In this document: positions 1 through 9,314 of the stretch, piece by piece
Layout: every line of letters begins with the position of its first letter
Position numbering within the stretch: position 1 is the stretch's first letter
Assembly (NCBI GenBank): GCA_024638225.1
Contig: JAHEKR010000007.1
Span: 17,815 to 73,685 of the forward strand
DNA length: 55,871 nt
Origin: Flavobacteriaceae bacterium
GTDB taxonomy: Bacteria > Bacteroidota > Bacteroidia > Flavobacteriales > Flavobacteriaceae
Reading direction: 5' to 3'
Program-made: the position numbers and the translations under genes
The notes under the pieces: generated by a model
The model's input: only the letters and a program-made list of their open reading frames with translations
Told to the model about the DNA's origin: nothing
Databases searched by the model: none

Positions 1-555
1 TTTGCTTTTTGAAGTTATTGAAAGTACCGTGTTGCTGCTATTAGGCGTTGGGCTTGCTGCTTTAAAACTACCATCTGCTTGGCGTTGCAATGAATGATTC
101 TGCGCATCCAAACCTTCATTTTCGTTGTACTGAACCGTTTCGCCTAAGTCGGTTAACAAGCCCGTGTCGTCTGCATCATCGCTGTCATAAACAATGGCAT
201 CAATTAGGTTGGTAGTCGTGGCTGGGGTATCGGTAGGAAAGTCTGACTTATTTGCCTGATAAAGTCCCACGGCGTCGGGACCGTTTTGAATAGCTGAAGA
301 GTTTAGCGTAATCGATATTCCTGTTACTCCAGAGTCGCCAACGACAAAATAACCGTTGCTGTCCGTACTAAACCCGTCTAAATCATAAGCTGCATAACTA
401 GCATCATCAGCACCATTAAATAACACCAAAACATAACCCTCCAATGATTGGTTTGGTGAGGAGGAAAACAACTCAATAAATTCAGCTGTATCTGTACCTG
501 GAGTATCGGCATCTAGTTCGTTAATCACAAGGCTTTGGGCGTTCAAGAAGCCCAT
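1..555 (-). CDS. Lamin-tail-domain secreted protein, N-terminal part (runs off the left edge)
   Basis: The reverse strand is open from about 657 down to base 1. It encodes a lamin tail domain: the segment VINELDADTPGTDTAEFIEL, a GYVLVLFNG strand, then DLDGFSTDSNGYFVVGDSG. This family is common in secreted nucleases and surface proteins of Bacteroidota; a single-protein function cannot be given because the C-terminal part lies outside the window. The first in-frame ATG is at 555, but it falls inside what looks like a signal peptide. The frame upstream reads ITKPIFICLYVIG before MGFLNAQS, and no ATG, GTG or TTG precedes it in frame. The true start is therefore probably near 590-600, either at a rare codon such as ATC or hidden by a base error. 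It lies downstream of ribE on the same strand and may share its transcript. Confidence 0.75.
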   Translation of the reverse strand, partial: MGFLNAQSLVINELDADTPGTDTAEFIELFSSSPNQSLEGYVLVLFNGADDASYAAYDLDGFSTDSNGYFVVGDSGVTGISITLNSSAIQNGPDAVGLYQANKSDFPTDTPATTTNLIDAIVYDSDDADDTGLLTDLGETVQYNENEGLDAQNHSLQRQADGSFKAASPTPNSSNTVLSITSKSK

Positions 556-656
556 ACCTATAACATATAGGCAAATAAATATAGGTTTCGTGATGTAAGA
601 TTTTAAGGGCTCTAAATTAAAAAAAGTTAGCGTTTGTACAAAAACCGCTCTCTTAC

Positions 657-1235
657 TTAAGCCATCTTAGCGATGTACTTCCCGATCATATCAAATTCTA
701 TATTGACCAAATCACCTAGCTGTAATTGGTGAAAAACAGTGTGTTCATAGGTATATGGAATTATGGCTACGCCAAAGGAATTGGGTTCGGAGCCAACTAC
801 CGTAAGGCTAGTGCCGTTGACACAGATAGACCCTTTTTCAATGGTGATGTTAGGTGATTGTTCCGCGTAAGAAAAGCGAAAAAGCCAACTTCCATTTTGT
901 TCCTCAACTAATGTACAAGTAGCCACTTCATCTACATGCCCTTGAACCATATGACCGTCCAGACGATCGCCCAATCGCATAGCGCGCTCCAAATTGACTT
1001 TATCGCCAACAGACCAGTTTTTTAGGGCTGTTTTGTCTAGTGTTTCTTGGATCGCTGTTACCATATACTGATCGCCTTCTATAGCCACAACGGTTAGGCA
1101 TACCCCATTATGCGCCAAGCTTTGGTCTATTTGTAATTCACTCGTTATCCTACTCGACAGCGTATAGTGCACATTTCCGCCATCGCGTTGGATTTGCTCA
1201 ATTGTACCCATAGTTTCGATAATTCCTGTAAACAT
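657..1235 (-). CDS. ribE: Riboflavin synthase, alpha chain
   Basis: Catalyses dismutation of two 6,7-dimethyl-8-ribityllumazines to riboflavin, in the cytosol. The 192-residue product starts with the family hallmark MFTGIIE. It contains two lumazine-binding repeats, roughly residues 1-95 and 96-192. The first holds HNGVCLTVV and the second MVQGHVDEVA and CVNGTSLTVV. An in-frame start 10 codons upstream exists, but ATG at 1235 gives the canonical N-terminus and sits 28 bases after a TACTTTTG promoter element (1263-1270). The gene diverges from pdxA with a gap of only 41 bases. No FMN riboswitch fits in so short a leader, so flavin feedback by that route is unlikely here. Confidence 0.97.
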   Translation of the reverse strand: MFTGIIETMGTIEQIQRDGGNVHYTLSSRITSELQIDQSLAHNGVCLTVVAIEGDQYMVTAIQETLDKTALKNWSVGDKVNLERAMRLGDRLDGHMVQGHVDEVATCTLVEEQNGSWLFRFSYAEQSPNITIEKGSICVNGTSLTVVGSEPNSFGVAIIPYTYEHTVFHQLQLGDLVNIEFDMIGKYIAKMA

Positions 1236-1249
1236 AGCTTGTGAATCTG

Positions 1250-1257
1250 TACCTTTG
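1250..1257 (+). promoter_or_regulatory. -7 element TACCTTTG for pdxA
   Basis: Exact TAnnTTTG match on the plus strand, 19 bases before the pdxA ATG at 1277. The expected start of transcription is near 1262, giving a leader of about 15 bases. It overlaps the region of the opposing ribE promoter. Confidence 0.7.
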
Positions 1258-1262
1258 CCAAG

Positions 1263-1270
1263 CAAAAGTA
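1263..1270 (-). promoter_or_regulatory. -7 element TACTTTTG for ribE
   Basis: Exact match to the Bacteroidota -7 consensus TAnnTTTG on the minus strand. It predicts transcription starting near 1258, 20-odd bases before the ribE ATG, and supports ATG 1235 over the upstream in-frame start. It forms a back-to-back promoter pair with 1250-1257. Confidence 0.7.
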
Positions 1271-1276
1271 CATAAA

Positions 1277-2269
1277 ATGCCTGCCTTACCCATCATAGCA
1301 ATTTCTATAGGTGATCCAAACGGTATAGGAGTAGAAATTATCTTAAAGGCCTTCTCCAATCCCGCTCATTTTCATCACTGTATCCCTGTGGTATTTGCCC
1401 ATTTGGATTTTATGGAGCAGCAACAAGAGCATTTTAACACAACTGCACCTCTAGCCGAGCAAACAGGCAACCCAAAGCAAGGTTTGCTTTATGTTGCTTC
1501 GATATGGAAAAGCCTTCCTAAAGTTTCGTTTGGAGAACAAAGTCCTCTGGCTGGCAAAGCAGCATTTGAATCATTAGAAGCAGCAGTAACTGCAGTTAAA
1601 ATACAACAAGCAGATGCACTAGTTACTGCACCCATCCACAAAGTATCGATAAAAAGTAATGCATTCCCTTTTGCCGGTCATACGCACTATTTGGCTAAAA
1701 AGTGGGGCGGAACTGCACTTATGATTTTAGCGCACAAATTATTGCGTGTAGCTTTGGCTACAGATCACATTCCGCTAAGAGAAGTATCCCATCAGCTAAG
1801 CCAACCGTTGTTAAAACAAAAACTCCTGCAACTGAACGCTACCCTAAAAAGAGACTTTGGTTGCCAATCTCCGAAAATTGCTGTGCTAGGTCTTAATCCG
1901 CATGCTGGCGATCAAGGGGTGATTGGAAACGAAGACGATGCGATACTGGTCCCTGTATTAAAAGAATTGGTAGATGATGGAATAAAGGTATCGGGGCCAT
2001 TTGCTGCAGACGGGTTTTTTGGCCAAAAGAAGTATGCCAACTACGATGGAGTAATGTCCTGCTACCACGATCAAGGCTTGGTAGGCTTTAAAACCTTAGC
2101 TTTTGGACAGGGCGTAAACGTTACAGCTGGGCTCCCTTTTGTGCGCACCTCCCCAGACCATGGAACTGCGTTTGACATTGCCGGAAAAGGACAAGCCAAA
2201 GAAGAATCATTTGTACATGCTATTGCCGCAGCAGCAACAATATGGCAAACAAGGCAAAAGAAGATTTAA
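1277..2269 (+). CDS. pdxA: 4-hydroxythreonine-4-phosphate dehydrogenase
   Basis: NAD-dependent oxidation of 4-phosphohydroxy-L-threonine in the DXP-dependent pyridoxal phosphate pathway; cytosolic dimer with a divalent metal. The 330-residue protein begins with IAISIGDPNGIG, the family's N-terminal signature. It carries TAPIHK and GHTHYL in the middle, and CYHDQGL plus TSPDHGTAFDIAG near the C-terminus, which supply the metal-binding histidines. Length is normal for PdxA. ATG 1277 was chosen because an upstream GTG (1241) precedes the TACCTTTG promoter. The gene is followed after 43 bases by yceD, which has its own promoter element. Confidence 0.96.
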   Translation: MPALPIIAISIGDPNGIGVEIILKAFSNPAHFHHCIPVVFAHLDFMEQQQEHFNTTAPLAEQTGNPKQGLLYVASIWKSLPKVSFGEQSPLAGKAAFESLEAAVTAVKIQQADALVTAPIHKVSIKSNAFPFAGHTHYLAKKWGGTALMILAHKLLRVALATDHIPLREVSHQLSQPLLKQKLLQLNATLKRDFGCQSPKIAVLGLNPHAGDQGVIGNEDDAILVPVLKELVDDGIKVSGPFAADGFFGQKKYANYDGVMSCYHDQGLVGFKTLAFGQGVNVTAGLPFVRTSPDHGTAFDIAGKGQAKEESFVHAIAAAATIWQTRQKKI

Positions 2270-2295
2270 TTGGAAGCGAGTACCAGCAAATTTTA

Positions 2296-2303
2296 TATAT
2301 TTG
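2296..2303 (+). promoter_or_regulatory. -7 element TATATTTG for yceD-rpmF
   Basis: Exact TAnnTTTG match 9 bases ahead of the ATG at 2313. Transcription would begin near 2308, so the mRNA would have almost no leader. It argues against longer in-frame starts inside pdxA. Confidence 0.6.
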
Positions 2304-2312
2304 CCGACTGTA

Positions 2313-2855
2313 ATGAACGAAGCAAAAAATGTATTGGCTCCTTTTGTGCTTGCATTTTCCGGCTTAAAAGAAGGAGTACATACGTTTGACCGTGAAATTA
2401 CAGCAACGTTCTTTGATGCTTTTGAGTACAATGAGTTTATTGATGCCCAGTTTGTGGTGCATATTGAGTTAACCAAAAAAGCCAGTTTGCTTGAACTTCA
2501 ATTCAGCATCGTTGGATCGGTAACTGTTTCCTGCGATCTGAGTAATGAGCCCTTTGCATTGCCCCTAGAGCCTACCTATGAACTGGTAGTCAAGTTTGGG
2601 GAAACGTACAATGATGAAAACGAGCATTTGCTCGTGCTTCCACATGGGTCACACCAAGTGGACGTAGCGCAAACTTTGTTTGAAACCATTGTATTGGCTG
2701 TGCCGCAAAAACGAGTTCATCCAAGTGTTGCTGATGGGAGCATGCACAAAGATGTATTGAATCGATTAAATGCGTTACACCCAGCAGAAAGCAACAACGA
2801 TACAAAAACAACGGATCCAAGATGGGATGCGTTAAAAAAATTAAAAAAAGACTAA
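2313..2855 (+). CDS. YceD family protein (DUF177)
   Basis: 180-residue member of the YceD/DUF177 family, which almost always precedes rpmF. In other bacteria and in plastids, family members are linked to 23S rRNA accumulation and large-subunit assembly. Here the role is inferred from family and position. Recognisable features are an N-terminal beta-rich half and the segment [11 protein letters not shown], which retains only one of the cysteines that some relatives use to bind metal. The C-terminal tail is charged and lysine-rich (DALKKLKKD), which suits RNA binding. The start at 2313 is supported by the TATATTTG element just upstream; a longer frame exists but overlaps pdxA by over 100 bases. 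rpmF follows after 10 bases. Confidence 0.88.
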   Translation: MNEAKNVLAPFVLAFSGLKEGVHTFDREITATFFDAFEYNEFIDAQFVVHIELTKKASLLELQFSIVGSVTVSCDLSNEPFALPLEPTYELVVKFGETYNDENEHLLVLPHGSHQVDVAQTLFETIVLAVPQKRVHPSVADGSMHKDVLNRLNALHPAESNNDTKTTDPRWDALKKLKKD

Positions 2856-2865
2856 AACAGCTGTT

Positions 2866-3063
2866 ATGGCACATCCAAAACGAAAAATATCCAAAACGCG
2901 TCGCGACAAACGCCGTACGCATTACAAGGCCGTAGCGCCACAAATTGCAACATGCAAAACTACTGGTGAGGCACATTTGTACCACCGTGCACATTGGCAT
3001 GAAGGCAAGCTGTATTACAGAGGAAAGGTTCTGATCGATAATTCTGTAGCGGCTGAAAGCTAG
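2866..3063 (+). CDS. rpmF: 50S ribosomal protein L32
   Basis: 65-residue ribosomal protein of the large subunit. It starts [17 protein letters not shown], the basic L32 N-terminal extension, followed by [14 protein letters not shown]. The zinc ribbon found in many L32 proteins is reduced to a single cysteine here (C+/C- variation is common in L32). It is co-transcribed with yceD (10-base gap) and followed by a strong hairpin terminator at 3084-3114. Confidence 0.96.
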   Translation: MAHPKRKISKTRRDKRRTHYKAVAPQIATCKTTGEAHLYHRAHWHEGKLYYRGKVLIDNSVAAES

Positions 3064-3083
3064 ATTTTCTGCATCATATTTAC

Positions 3084-3114
3084 AAAAGCGTCTTTCGAAA
3101 AAGACGCTTTTTTT
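3084..3114 (+). terminator. Rho-independent terminator after rpmF
   Basis: Perfect 12-base inverted repeat AAAAGCGTCTTT / AAAGACGCTTTT around the loop CGAA, running into a T tract. It ends the yceD-rpmF transcript 21 bases after the rpmF stop and separates it from fabH. Confidence 0.9.
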
Positions 3115-3218
3115 ACGCCTTTTTGATAAGTTTTTGATGTTTTTTACTCAAAATGGGTTGTTTTTTACTAATTTTCGCCAAAATTTGAAGGATATCGCTT
3201 AAATGCAATCCGACTTAT

Positions 3219-4211
3219 ATGACAACGACGGCAGCAATAACCGCCATTGGAGGATTTGTCCCCGAGTTTGTACTCACCAACGCTGCGTTGACCAAAATGG
3301 TTGATACCAGTGATGAGTGGATAACCACGCGAACTGGAATTAAAGAGCGTAGAATCCTCAAGCCCATGTCGCTTGGCACCTCGCATATGGCCATAGCTGC
3401 AGCTCAAGAGCTCATCCAAAAAAAGAATATAGACCCTTCGTCCATCGATTTGGTTATTGTATGTACCGCAACACCTGATATGCCTGTTTCATCGACTGCT
3501 TCATATGTGGCTACTGAAATTGGCGCAACAACTGCTTTCGGCTACGATTTACAAGGAGCTTGTTCTGGGTTCTTATTTGGTATGTCTGCTGCGTCAGCGC
3601 ATATTTGCTCTGGGCGTTACCAAAAAGTATTGCTCATAGGGGCAGACACCATGTCCTCTATTGTCGATTATTCTGACAGGGCTACTTGTGTTATTTTTGG
3701 TGATGGTGCTGGTGCTGCTTTATTCGAGCCCAACACAGAAGGTCTTGGACTACAAGACGAAGTGCTTCGCGTAGACGGTAAAGGAAGAGATTATTTGCGT
3801 ATAAAAGCGGGCGGATCCATGCGTCCAGCTTCTACAGAAACGCTAAATAAACGTGAGCATTTTCTTTATCAAGAAGGAAAAAGTGTATTTAAGTTTGCCG
3901 TTTCGAACATGACTTCTGCAGCATTCCAGCTCTTAGAGCAAAACAACCTTAACACAGATGACATAGACCATGTTGTAGCGCATCAAGCCAATAAACGCAT
4001 CCTAGATTCAGTGGCAAAGAATCTAGATCTAAATGCAGGACAACTGCTCGTTAATATTGAGCGATACGGAAATACTACAGCTGCGACACTACCCTTGCTG
4101 CTGTGGGATTACGAAAAAAAATTAAAGAAAAATCAAAAACTACTTTTTACCGCGTTTGGAGGTGGCTTCACTTGGGGAGCTATTTATCTGACGTGGGCAT
4201 ACAACACCTAA
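3219..4211 (+). CDS. fabH: 3-oxoacyl-ACP synthase III (KAS III)
   Basis: Condenses acetyl-CoA (or a branched primer) with malonyl-ACP to start fatty acid synthesis. The 330-residue protein has the Cys-His-Asn triad at C115 (in GACSGF), H255 (in VAHQANKR) and N285 (in RYGNTTAAT). The typical [11 protein letters not shown] segment lies at residues 31-41. Length is normal. It is followed after 10 bases by accB and then accC, so the initiating condensing enzyme and two subunits of acetyl-CoA carboxylase are produced together. plsX, often found between rpmF and fabH in other bacteria, is absent. An ATG at 3203 is out of frame and was not used. Confidence 0.97.
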   Translation: MTTTAAITAIGGFVPEFVLTNAALTKMVDTSDEWITTRTGIKERRILKPMSLGTSHMAIAAAQELIQKKNIDPSSIDLVIVCTATPDMPVSSTASYVATEIGATTAFGYDLQGACSGFLFGMSAASAHICSGRYQKVLLIGADTMSSIVDYSDRATCVIFGDGAGAALFEPNTEGLGLQDEVLRVDGKGRDYLRIKAGGSMRPASTETLNKREHFLYQEGKSVFKFAVSNMTSAAFQLLEQNNLNTDDIDHVVAHQANKRILDSVAKNLDLNAGQLLVNIERYGNTTAATLPLLLWDYEKKLKKNQKLLFTAFGGGFTWGAIYLTWAYNT

Positions 4212-4221
4212 AACAAAAACC

Positions 4222-4713
4222 ATGGAATTAAAAGAAATACAAAATCTAATCAAGTTTGTGGCTAAATCTGGCGCTAGTGAGGTTAGCCTAGAAATGGGAG
4301 ATATCAAAATCAACATCAAAACCAGTAAGGAAGAAACGGCTAGCCCTCCGGTCATTGTTCAACAACCCACTCCTGCTGTTGCTCCAGAGCCTGTTGCCAC
4401 AGCTGTAGCGCCCGTTGCTCCTGTTGCTGCTCCTACTGCGGCGGCGGCTGCTCCAGAGGCTGAAGACGAAAACTTAAATACGGTCAAATCGCCAATTATT
4501 GGGACCTTCTACCGAAGACCCTCTCCGGACAAACCCAATTTTGTTGAAGTGGGCGATCGTGTAAACGAAGGAGACACCCTCTGCGTAATCGAAGCAATGA
4601 AACTCTTTAATGAAATTGAAGCAGAAGCAAGTGGCACCATAGTAAAGATATTGGTAGACGACTCGTCCCCTGTCGAATTTGATCAACCACTATTTGTTAT
4701 AGACCCCGCCTAA
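4222..4713 (+). CDS. accB: Biotin carboxyl carrier protein of acetyl-CoA carboxylase
   Basis: 163-residue carrier that presents biotin to the carboxylase and transferase subunits. The biotinylated lysine is K127 in the EAMKL motif. The N-terminal 35 residues form the usual AccB helix/strand segment. They are followed by a flexible Ala/Pro/Val-rich linker (about 41-78) and the biotinyl lipoyl-like domain (about 85-163, starting [11 protein letters not shown]). It lies between fabH and accC with gaps of 10 and 9 bases. The linker's GCT/GTT repeats are low-complexity but in frame. Confidence 0.97.
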   Translation: MELKEIQNLIKFVAKSGASEVSLEMGDIKINIKTSKEETASPPVIVQQPTPAVAPEPVATAVAPVAPVAAPTAAAAAPEAEDENLNTVKSPIIGTFYRRPSPDKPNFVEVGDRVNEGDTLCVIEAMKLFNEIEAEASGTIVKILVDDSSPVEFDQPLFVIDPA

Positions 4714-4722
4714 ATCTAGCTT

Positions 4723-6069
4723 ATGTTTAACAAAATATTAGTTGCCAATAGGGGTGAAATTGCCCTTCGTGTTATTCGTACATGTCGTGAAATGGGAATC
4801 AAAACCGTTGCTGTGTACTCTAAGGCTGATGAAAATAGCCTTCATGTTCGCTTTGCTGATGAGGCTGTTTGCATAGGCCCTGCGCCTAGTGCCCAATCCT
4901 ACCTGAATATGGTGAATATTATTGCTGCTGCAGAAATTACAAATGCAGATGCTATTCATCCAGGGTATGGGTTCTTATCAGAAAATGCCAAGTTCTCAAA
5001 AATATGTGAGGAGCATAAATTTAAATTTATTGGTGCCTCGGCTCAAATGATTCAACAAATGGGTGATAAGGCTACTGCAAAAGCGACCATGAAAGAAGCA
5101 GGTGTGCCCACTATACCCGGCTCGGAAGGAATTATTCCCTCCTTTGAAGAATGTAAGAAACTAGCAAAAAAGGTAGGGTACCCTGTTATGCTAAAAGCAA
5201 CTGCTGGGGGAGGCGGAAAGGGAATGCGGGCTGTATGGGCTGCAGATGAACTACAAAAAGCATGGGAGAGTGCGCGTCAAGAATCAAAAGCTGCTTTCGG
5301 AAATGACGATATGTATATGGAAAAACTCATTGAAGAGCCCAGACATATTGAAATTCAAATTGTCGGTGATTCTTTTGGGAAAGCATGTCACCTTTCCGAG
5401 CGTGATTGCTCTGTGCAAAGACGTCACCAAAAGCTTACCGAAGAAACTCCTTCTCCGTTTATGACAGATAAGCTCCGTAAAAAAATGGGGGAAGCCGCTG
5501 TAAAGGCCGCTGAATACATAAAATATGAAGGGGCAGGAACCGTAGAGTTTTTGGTCGATAAAAACCGTAATTTCTACTTTATGGAAATGAATACACGGAT
5601 ACAGGTAGAACACCCGATTACGGAGCAGGTCATTGATTTTGACCTCATTGCAGAGCAAATAAAGGTTGCTGCAGGAATTCCGATTCTGGGGGAAAACTAC
5701 TTTCCAAAACTTCATTCGATAGAGTGTCGTATCAATGCTGAAGACCCTTTTAACGACTTTCGCCCCTCGCCGGGTGTGATAAAAACCTTACACACGCCTG
5801 GTGGGCATGGTGTGCGTCTAGACACGCACGTGTATGGAGGGTATACTATTCCTCCTCACTATGACTCTATGATTGCCAAGCTGATTACAACAGCACAAAC
5901 GCGTGAAGAGGCCATCAACAAAATGAAACGAGCGCTTGACGAGTTTGTGATTGAAGGAGTAAAAACAACCATCCCTTTTCACCGTCAGCTTATGGAACAT
6001 CCCGACTATGTTGCCGGAAACTATACCACTAAGTTTATGGAGGACTTTGAAATGGAGGAGGTAAAATAA
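4723..6069 (+). CDS. accC: Acetyl-CoA carboxylase, biotin carboxylase subunit
   Basis: ATP-grasp enzyme that carboxylates biotin on AccB using bicarbonate. The 448-residue product has the N-terminal [15 protein letters not shown] signature, the glycine-rich ATP lid GGGGKGMR (about residue 166) and the [13 protein letters not shown] active-site segment. Length matches bacterial AccC. It is the last gene of the fabH-accB-accC group and converges on the prolyl oligopeptidase gene. Only 3 bases lie between the two stop codons, so there is no room for a separate terminator. Confidence 0.97.
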   Translation: MFNKILVANRGEIALRVIRTCREMGIKTVAVYSKADENSLHVRFADEAVCIGPAPSAQSYLNMVNIIAAAEITNADAIHPGYGFLSENAKFSKICEEHKFKFIGASAQMIQQMGDKATAKATMKEAGVPTIPGSEGIIPSFEECKKLAKKVGYPVMLKATAGGGGKGMRAVWAADELQKAWESARQESKAAFGNDDMYMEKLIEEPRHIEIQIVGDSFGKACHLSERDCSVQRRHQKLTEETPSPFMTDKLRKKMGEAAVKAAEYIKYEGAGTVEFLVDKNRNFYFMEMNTRIQVEHPITEQVIDFDLIAEQIKVAAGIPILGENYFPKLHSIECRINAEDPFNDFRPSPGVIKTLHTPGGHGVRLDTHVYGGYTIPPHYDSMIAKLITTAQTREEAINKMKRALDEFVIEGVKTTIPFHRQLMEHPDYVAGNYTTKFMEDFEMEEVK

Positions 6070-6072
6070 TCT

Positions 6073-8199
6073 CTAGCCCTTCACTTTTTTGTTTGGAAGA
6101 ACTTTATAACCCATATTGTAAAGTGTAAAGGCAAAGATGTCTGCGTATTGCTCTATGGTCTTATCCACAGGAGTTCCAGCTCCATGACCGGCATCCGTTT
6201 CTATACGTATAAGTACGGGGTTTGCCCCGGCCTGCTTTGCCTGCAGTTCAGCGGCAAACTTAAACGAATGTGCAGGAACAACCCTGTCGTCGTGATCCCC
6301 AGTGGTTATTAGTGTTGCGGGATAAGCGGTATTTGTCACTACATTGTGTACTGGTGAATAGCCTTTTAAGTAGGCAAACATTTCTTTAGATTGTTCTGCC
6401 GTTCCATAATCGTAAGACCATCCCGCACCAGCGGTAAAGGTGTGATAGCGCAGCATATCCAACACGCCCACTGCAGGTAGTGCTACCTTGAATAGTTCCG
6501 GTCGTTGCGTCATGCAAGCGCCTACCAACAAACCGCCATTAGAACCTCCGCGAATCGCCAAATATTCTGGGCTGGTGTATTTTTCATCAATCAAGTACTC
6601 CGCTGCAGCAATAAAATCATCAAACACATTTTGCTTTTCCATCTGTGTCCCCGCATCGTGCCATGCTTTGCCGTATTCACCTCCGCCTCGCAAATTAGGA
6701 ACGGCATAAATACCTCCTTGCATCAACCAAACGGCGTTGGTAATACTGAAAGAAGGGGTTAGGCTAATATTAAATCCTCCGTAACCATACAATATGGTTG
6801 GGTTCTTAGCAGTAAGTTCAAGCCCTTTTTTATAGGTAATCATCATGGGGACTTTTGTTCCGTCTTTAGAAGTATAAAAGATTTGTTTTGACTCGAATTC
6901 GTCTGGATTAAACGCAATATCTGGTCGCCAATATTGCTTTGTTTTTCCTGTCTTTGGGTCTAGTGTAAAAGAAGATGATGGCGTATGGTAGTTTGAAAAA
7001 TTGTAATACAGTATTTCTTGATCTTCCTTTCCGCTAAAGCCGCTCGCACTACCTGCGGCTGGTAGTTTAATTTCACGAACAAGGGTTCCATCGTAAGTGT
7101 ACTGAAATACTTTAGACAAGGCATCAACCATATACTCAGCAAAAAAATACGAGCTCCCGCTACTGATGCTTAGTACGTTCTCCTTTTCGGGGATAAGGTC
7201 TGCCCAATTTTCTGGTGTAGGACTCTTAGCCTTGGCCACAACTACTTTTTTGTTGGGTGCATTTAGGTTAGTCACCAAAAACAATTTATCTCCTTCAGTA
7301 TCGAGCACATAGGTATCTGAGTCTTCATGGTCAACAATGGGTTTGATGTTTGCCTTTGGATTTTTTAGATCTAACATAAAAAGTTTATTCCCCGAAGTTG
7401 TGTTGGATGCACTAATAAACAAGTAACGTTGATCATCCGAAACATAGCCCCCAATATAGCGATGCTTTTGCGTTGATATGCCACCAAAAACTACCTTATC
7501 ATCGGCTTGAGCGGTGCCCAGTTTGTGGTAATACAGCTTGTGTTGATCTGTCTTTGCAGAAAGTTCAGAACCCTCTGGCTTATCATAAGAAGAGTAATAA
7601 AAGCCTTTATTTCCTCGCCATGAAACGGAGCTAAACTTAACGTTTGTCAAGGTGTCCTCAATAATCGTTTTTGATGCCGCGTCCATGACGATAATTTTAC
7701 GCCAATCTGAGCCGCCCTCAGAAATTAGGTAAGCTAATCGGCTCCCGTCTTTGGTAAAACGAACGCCCGCTAAGGAAGTTGTCCCGTCTTCAGAAAAACT
7801 GTTGGGATCCAAGAATACTTCTGCAGCACCATCCTCTTTTTGACGATACAAAACATAGTGGTTTTGTAGCCCATCGTTTTTATAAAAGTATGTAAAATCA
7901 CCTTCGACAAATGGGGTTGAGCGTTTTTCGTAATTCCAGAGTTTTGTCAAGCTTTGCTTGAGATCGGCTCGGTATTCTATTTTTGCTAAATAATCAAAAG
8001 TTACTGCATTTTGCCGTTTGACCCAATCTTCTGTTTCTTCAGAACGGTCATCTTCGAGCCAACGGTACGGATCTTCAACCGTTGTTCCAAAAAAACTATC
8101 GACAACAACTTCTTTTTTGGTTTCGGGATACATAATGGATGATTTTTTGGCGCAAGAAGTAATTAGCGCTGCAAACATTAGGAGTAAATAGGGGCGCAT
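6073..8199 (-). CDS. Prolyl oligopeptidase family serine peptidase, lipoprotein (S9A)
   Basis: 708-residue post-proline-cleaving peptidase. The catalytic triad is Ser553 in GGSNGG, Asp in GDHDDRV (about 637) and His672 in DAGHGAG, nearly identical in position to mammalian prolyl oligopeptidase. An N-terminal seven-blade propeller region (about 70-420) gates access to the C-terminal hydrolase domain. The start encodes a lipoprotein signal, MRPYLLLMFAALITSC, so the mature enzyme is probably anchored in the cell envelope with Cys16 lipidated and degrades short proline peptides there. It follows asd by 30 bases on the same strand and may be co-transcribed with it. It converges on accC. Confidence 0.95.
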   Translation of the reverse strand: MRPYLLLMFAALITSCAKKSSIMYPETKKEVVVDSFFGTTVEDPYRWLEDDRSEETEDWVKRQNAVTFDYLAKIEYRADLKQSLTKLWNYEKRSTPFVEGDFTYFYKNDGLQNHYVLYRQKEDGAAEVFLDPNSFSEDGTTSLAGVRFTKDGSRLAYLISEGGSDWRKIIVMDAASKTIIEDTLTNVKFSSVSWRGNKGFYYSSYDKPEGSELSAKTDQHKLYYHKLGTAQADDKVVFGGISTQKHRYIGGYVSDDQRYLFISASNTTSGNKLFMLDLKNPKANIKPIVDHEDSDTYVLDTEGDKLFLVTNLNAPNKKVVVAKAKSPTPENWADLIPEKENVLSISSGSSYFFAEYMVDALSKVFQYTYDGTLVREIKLPAAGSASGFSGKEDQEILYYNFSNYHTPSSSFTLDPKTGKTKQYWRPDIAFNPDEFESKQIFYTSKDGTKVPMMITYKKGLELTAKNPTILYGYGGFNISLTPSFSITNAVWLMQGGIYAVPNLRGGGEYGKAWHDAGTQMEKQNVFDDFIAAAEYLIDEKYTSPEYLAIRGGSNGGLLVGACMTQRPELFKVALPAVGVLDMLRYHTFTAGAGWSYDYGTAEQSKEMFAYLKGYSPVHNVVTNTAYPATLITTGDHDDRVVPAHSFKFAAELQAKQAGANPVLIRIETDAGHGAGTPVDKTIEQYADIFAFTLYNMGYKVLPNKKVKG

Positions 8200-8229
8200 G
8201 TTTTTAATTTTTCCTAAATGTAGAAAAAA

Positions 8230-9216
8230 TTAGATAAACCCTTTGTCCGCTAGGTATTCTGCTATTTGTACCGTATTGGTGGCAGCTCCTTTTCTTAGGT
8301 TGTCGGCAACGATCCAAAGGTTGAGGCCATTTTCTTGGGAGTTGTCTTTTCGAATGCGTCCAACAAAAACCTCGTCTTTGCCATGTGCCATAAGAGGCAT
8401 TGGATAATGGTTCTGTGCCAAATCGTCTTGAACCACCACACCAGCTGACTCAGCCAGTAAGCTTCGCACACGTGAAACGTCTACTGGCTTGGTTAGTGTT
8501 AGGTTTACCGACTCGCTGTGCCCACCAACTACGGGGATGCGAACGGCTGTTGCTGTCACGCGAATGTTGGGGTCTAAAATTTTGTGTGTTTCATTGACCA
8601 GTTTCATTTCTTCCTTGGTATAGTCGTTATCCAGAAAAACGTCGCAATGAGGTAAGGCATTTCGGTGAATTGCATGCGGATAGGCCATTTCGCTCGCGTT
8701 CCCTTCATATTCATTTTCCAATTGTTGTACTGCCTTGACACCCGTACCCGTAATAGACTGATAGGTAGAAACAACAACACGCTCAATACCAAATTCGGCA
8801 TGTATAGGAGCCAGCGCTACCAACATTTGTATGGTAGAACAGTTAGGGTTGGCAATGATTTTATCGCCCTTGGTCAATACGTCAGCGTTAATTTCAGGGA
8901 CAATTAATTTATGATCGGGATGCATCCGCCAAGCAGAGGAGTTGTCAATAACGGTACACCCTATTTCTGCAAACTTGGGCGCCCAAGCCAATGAAGTATC
9001 TCCGCCCGCTGAAAAAAGAGCAACATCTGGCTTTAGTACGATTGCATCTTCAAGGGTAACAACCGTATAGTATTTGCCATTGTAACTCAGCTGCTTACCA
9101 GCAGAACGAGCCGAAGCAACAGGAATTAATTCGGTTAATGGAAATTGACGTTCTGCCAACACTTCCAACATTACTTGACCAACCATACCGGTGGCGCCTA
9201 CTACTGCTACGCGCAT
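8230..9216 (-). CDS. asd: Aspartate-semialdehyde dehydrogenase
   Basis: NADPH-dependent reduction of aspartyl phosphate, the branch-point step to lysine/diaminopimelate, threonine and methionine. 328 residues; N-terminal Rossmann motif VVGATGMVGQ, catalytic Cys126 in ANPNCSTIQM, and a substrate-binding GGHSESVNL segment containing the catalytic-base histidine. ATG 9216 gives the canonical MRVAVVGATG start; the frame remains open for 10 more codons but with no family similarity. The promoter candidate TACATTCG lies at 9233-9240. The gene sits next to alr, so two enzymes feeding peptidoglycan precursors are neighbours. Confidence 0.97.
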   Translation of the reverse strand: MRVAVVGATGMVGQVMLEVLAERQFPLTELIPVASARSAGKQLSYNGKYYTVVTLEDAIVLKPDVALFSAGGDTSLAWAPKFAEIGCTVIDNSSAWRMHPDHKLIVPEINADVLTKGDKIIANPNCSTIQMLVALAPIHAEFGIERVVVSTYQSITGTGVKAVQQLENEYEGNASEMAYPHAIHRNALPHCDVFLDNDYTKEEMKLVNETHKILDPNIRVTATAVRIPVVGGHSESVNLTLTKPVDVSRVRSLLAESAGVVVQDDLAQNHYPMPLMAHGKDEVFVGRIRKDNSQENGLNLWIVADNLRKGAATNTVQIAEYLADKGFI

Positions 9217-9232
9217 GTGTTTATTTTTGCTG

Positions 9233-9240
9233 CGAATGTA
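9233..9240 (-). promoter_or_regulatory. Probable -7 element TACATTCG for asd
   Basis: One mismatch from TAnnTTTG on the minus strand, 16 bases before the asd ATG, in the only sizeable gap (about 98 bases) between alr and asd. Confidence 0.4.
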
Positions 9241-9314
9241 CGGCATATCTGCTTTATAAAAAGAAGCATGCTACACTTTATCAAAAAAATAACAGTTTGT
9301 TTGTTTTGTAACTT

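Noticed and set aside
1236-1276. Possible FMN riboswitch ahead of ribE
   Set aside because: The whole ribE-pdxA gap is 41 bases and holds two promoter elements; a riboswitch needs well over 100 bases.
2590-3000. Minus-strand open frame opposite yceD-rpmF
   Set aside because: Cysteine- and histidine-rich nonsense translation opposite two conserved genes; no start-region signal.
4341-4460. GTT/GCT-rich tandem pattern that could be a DNA repeat array
   Set aside because: It encodes the Ala/Pro/Val linker of AccB, which is low-complexity in all homologues.
6161-6169. TTATCCACA, a perfect DnaA-box sequence
   Set aside because: Single copy inside prolyl oligopeptidase coding sequence (Val-Asp-Lys codons); the only other perfect match seen (TGTGGATAA, 24208-24216) is 18 kb away. 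No cluster, no AT-rich unwinding element, so not an origin.
8469-8478. CACGTGAAAC, half of a parS site, within asd
   Set aside because: The left half does not match the palindrome and the site lies 40 kb from the mnmG pair; treated as chance.
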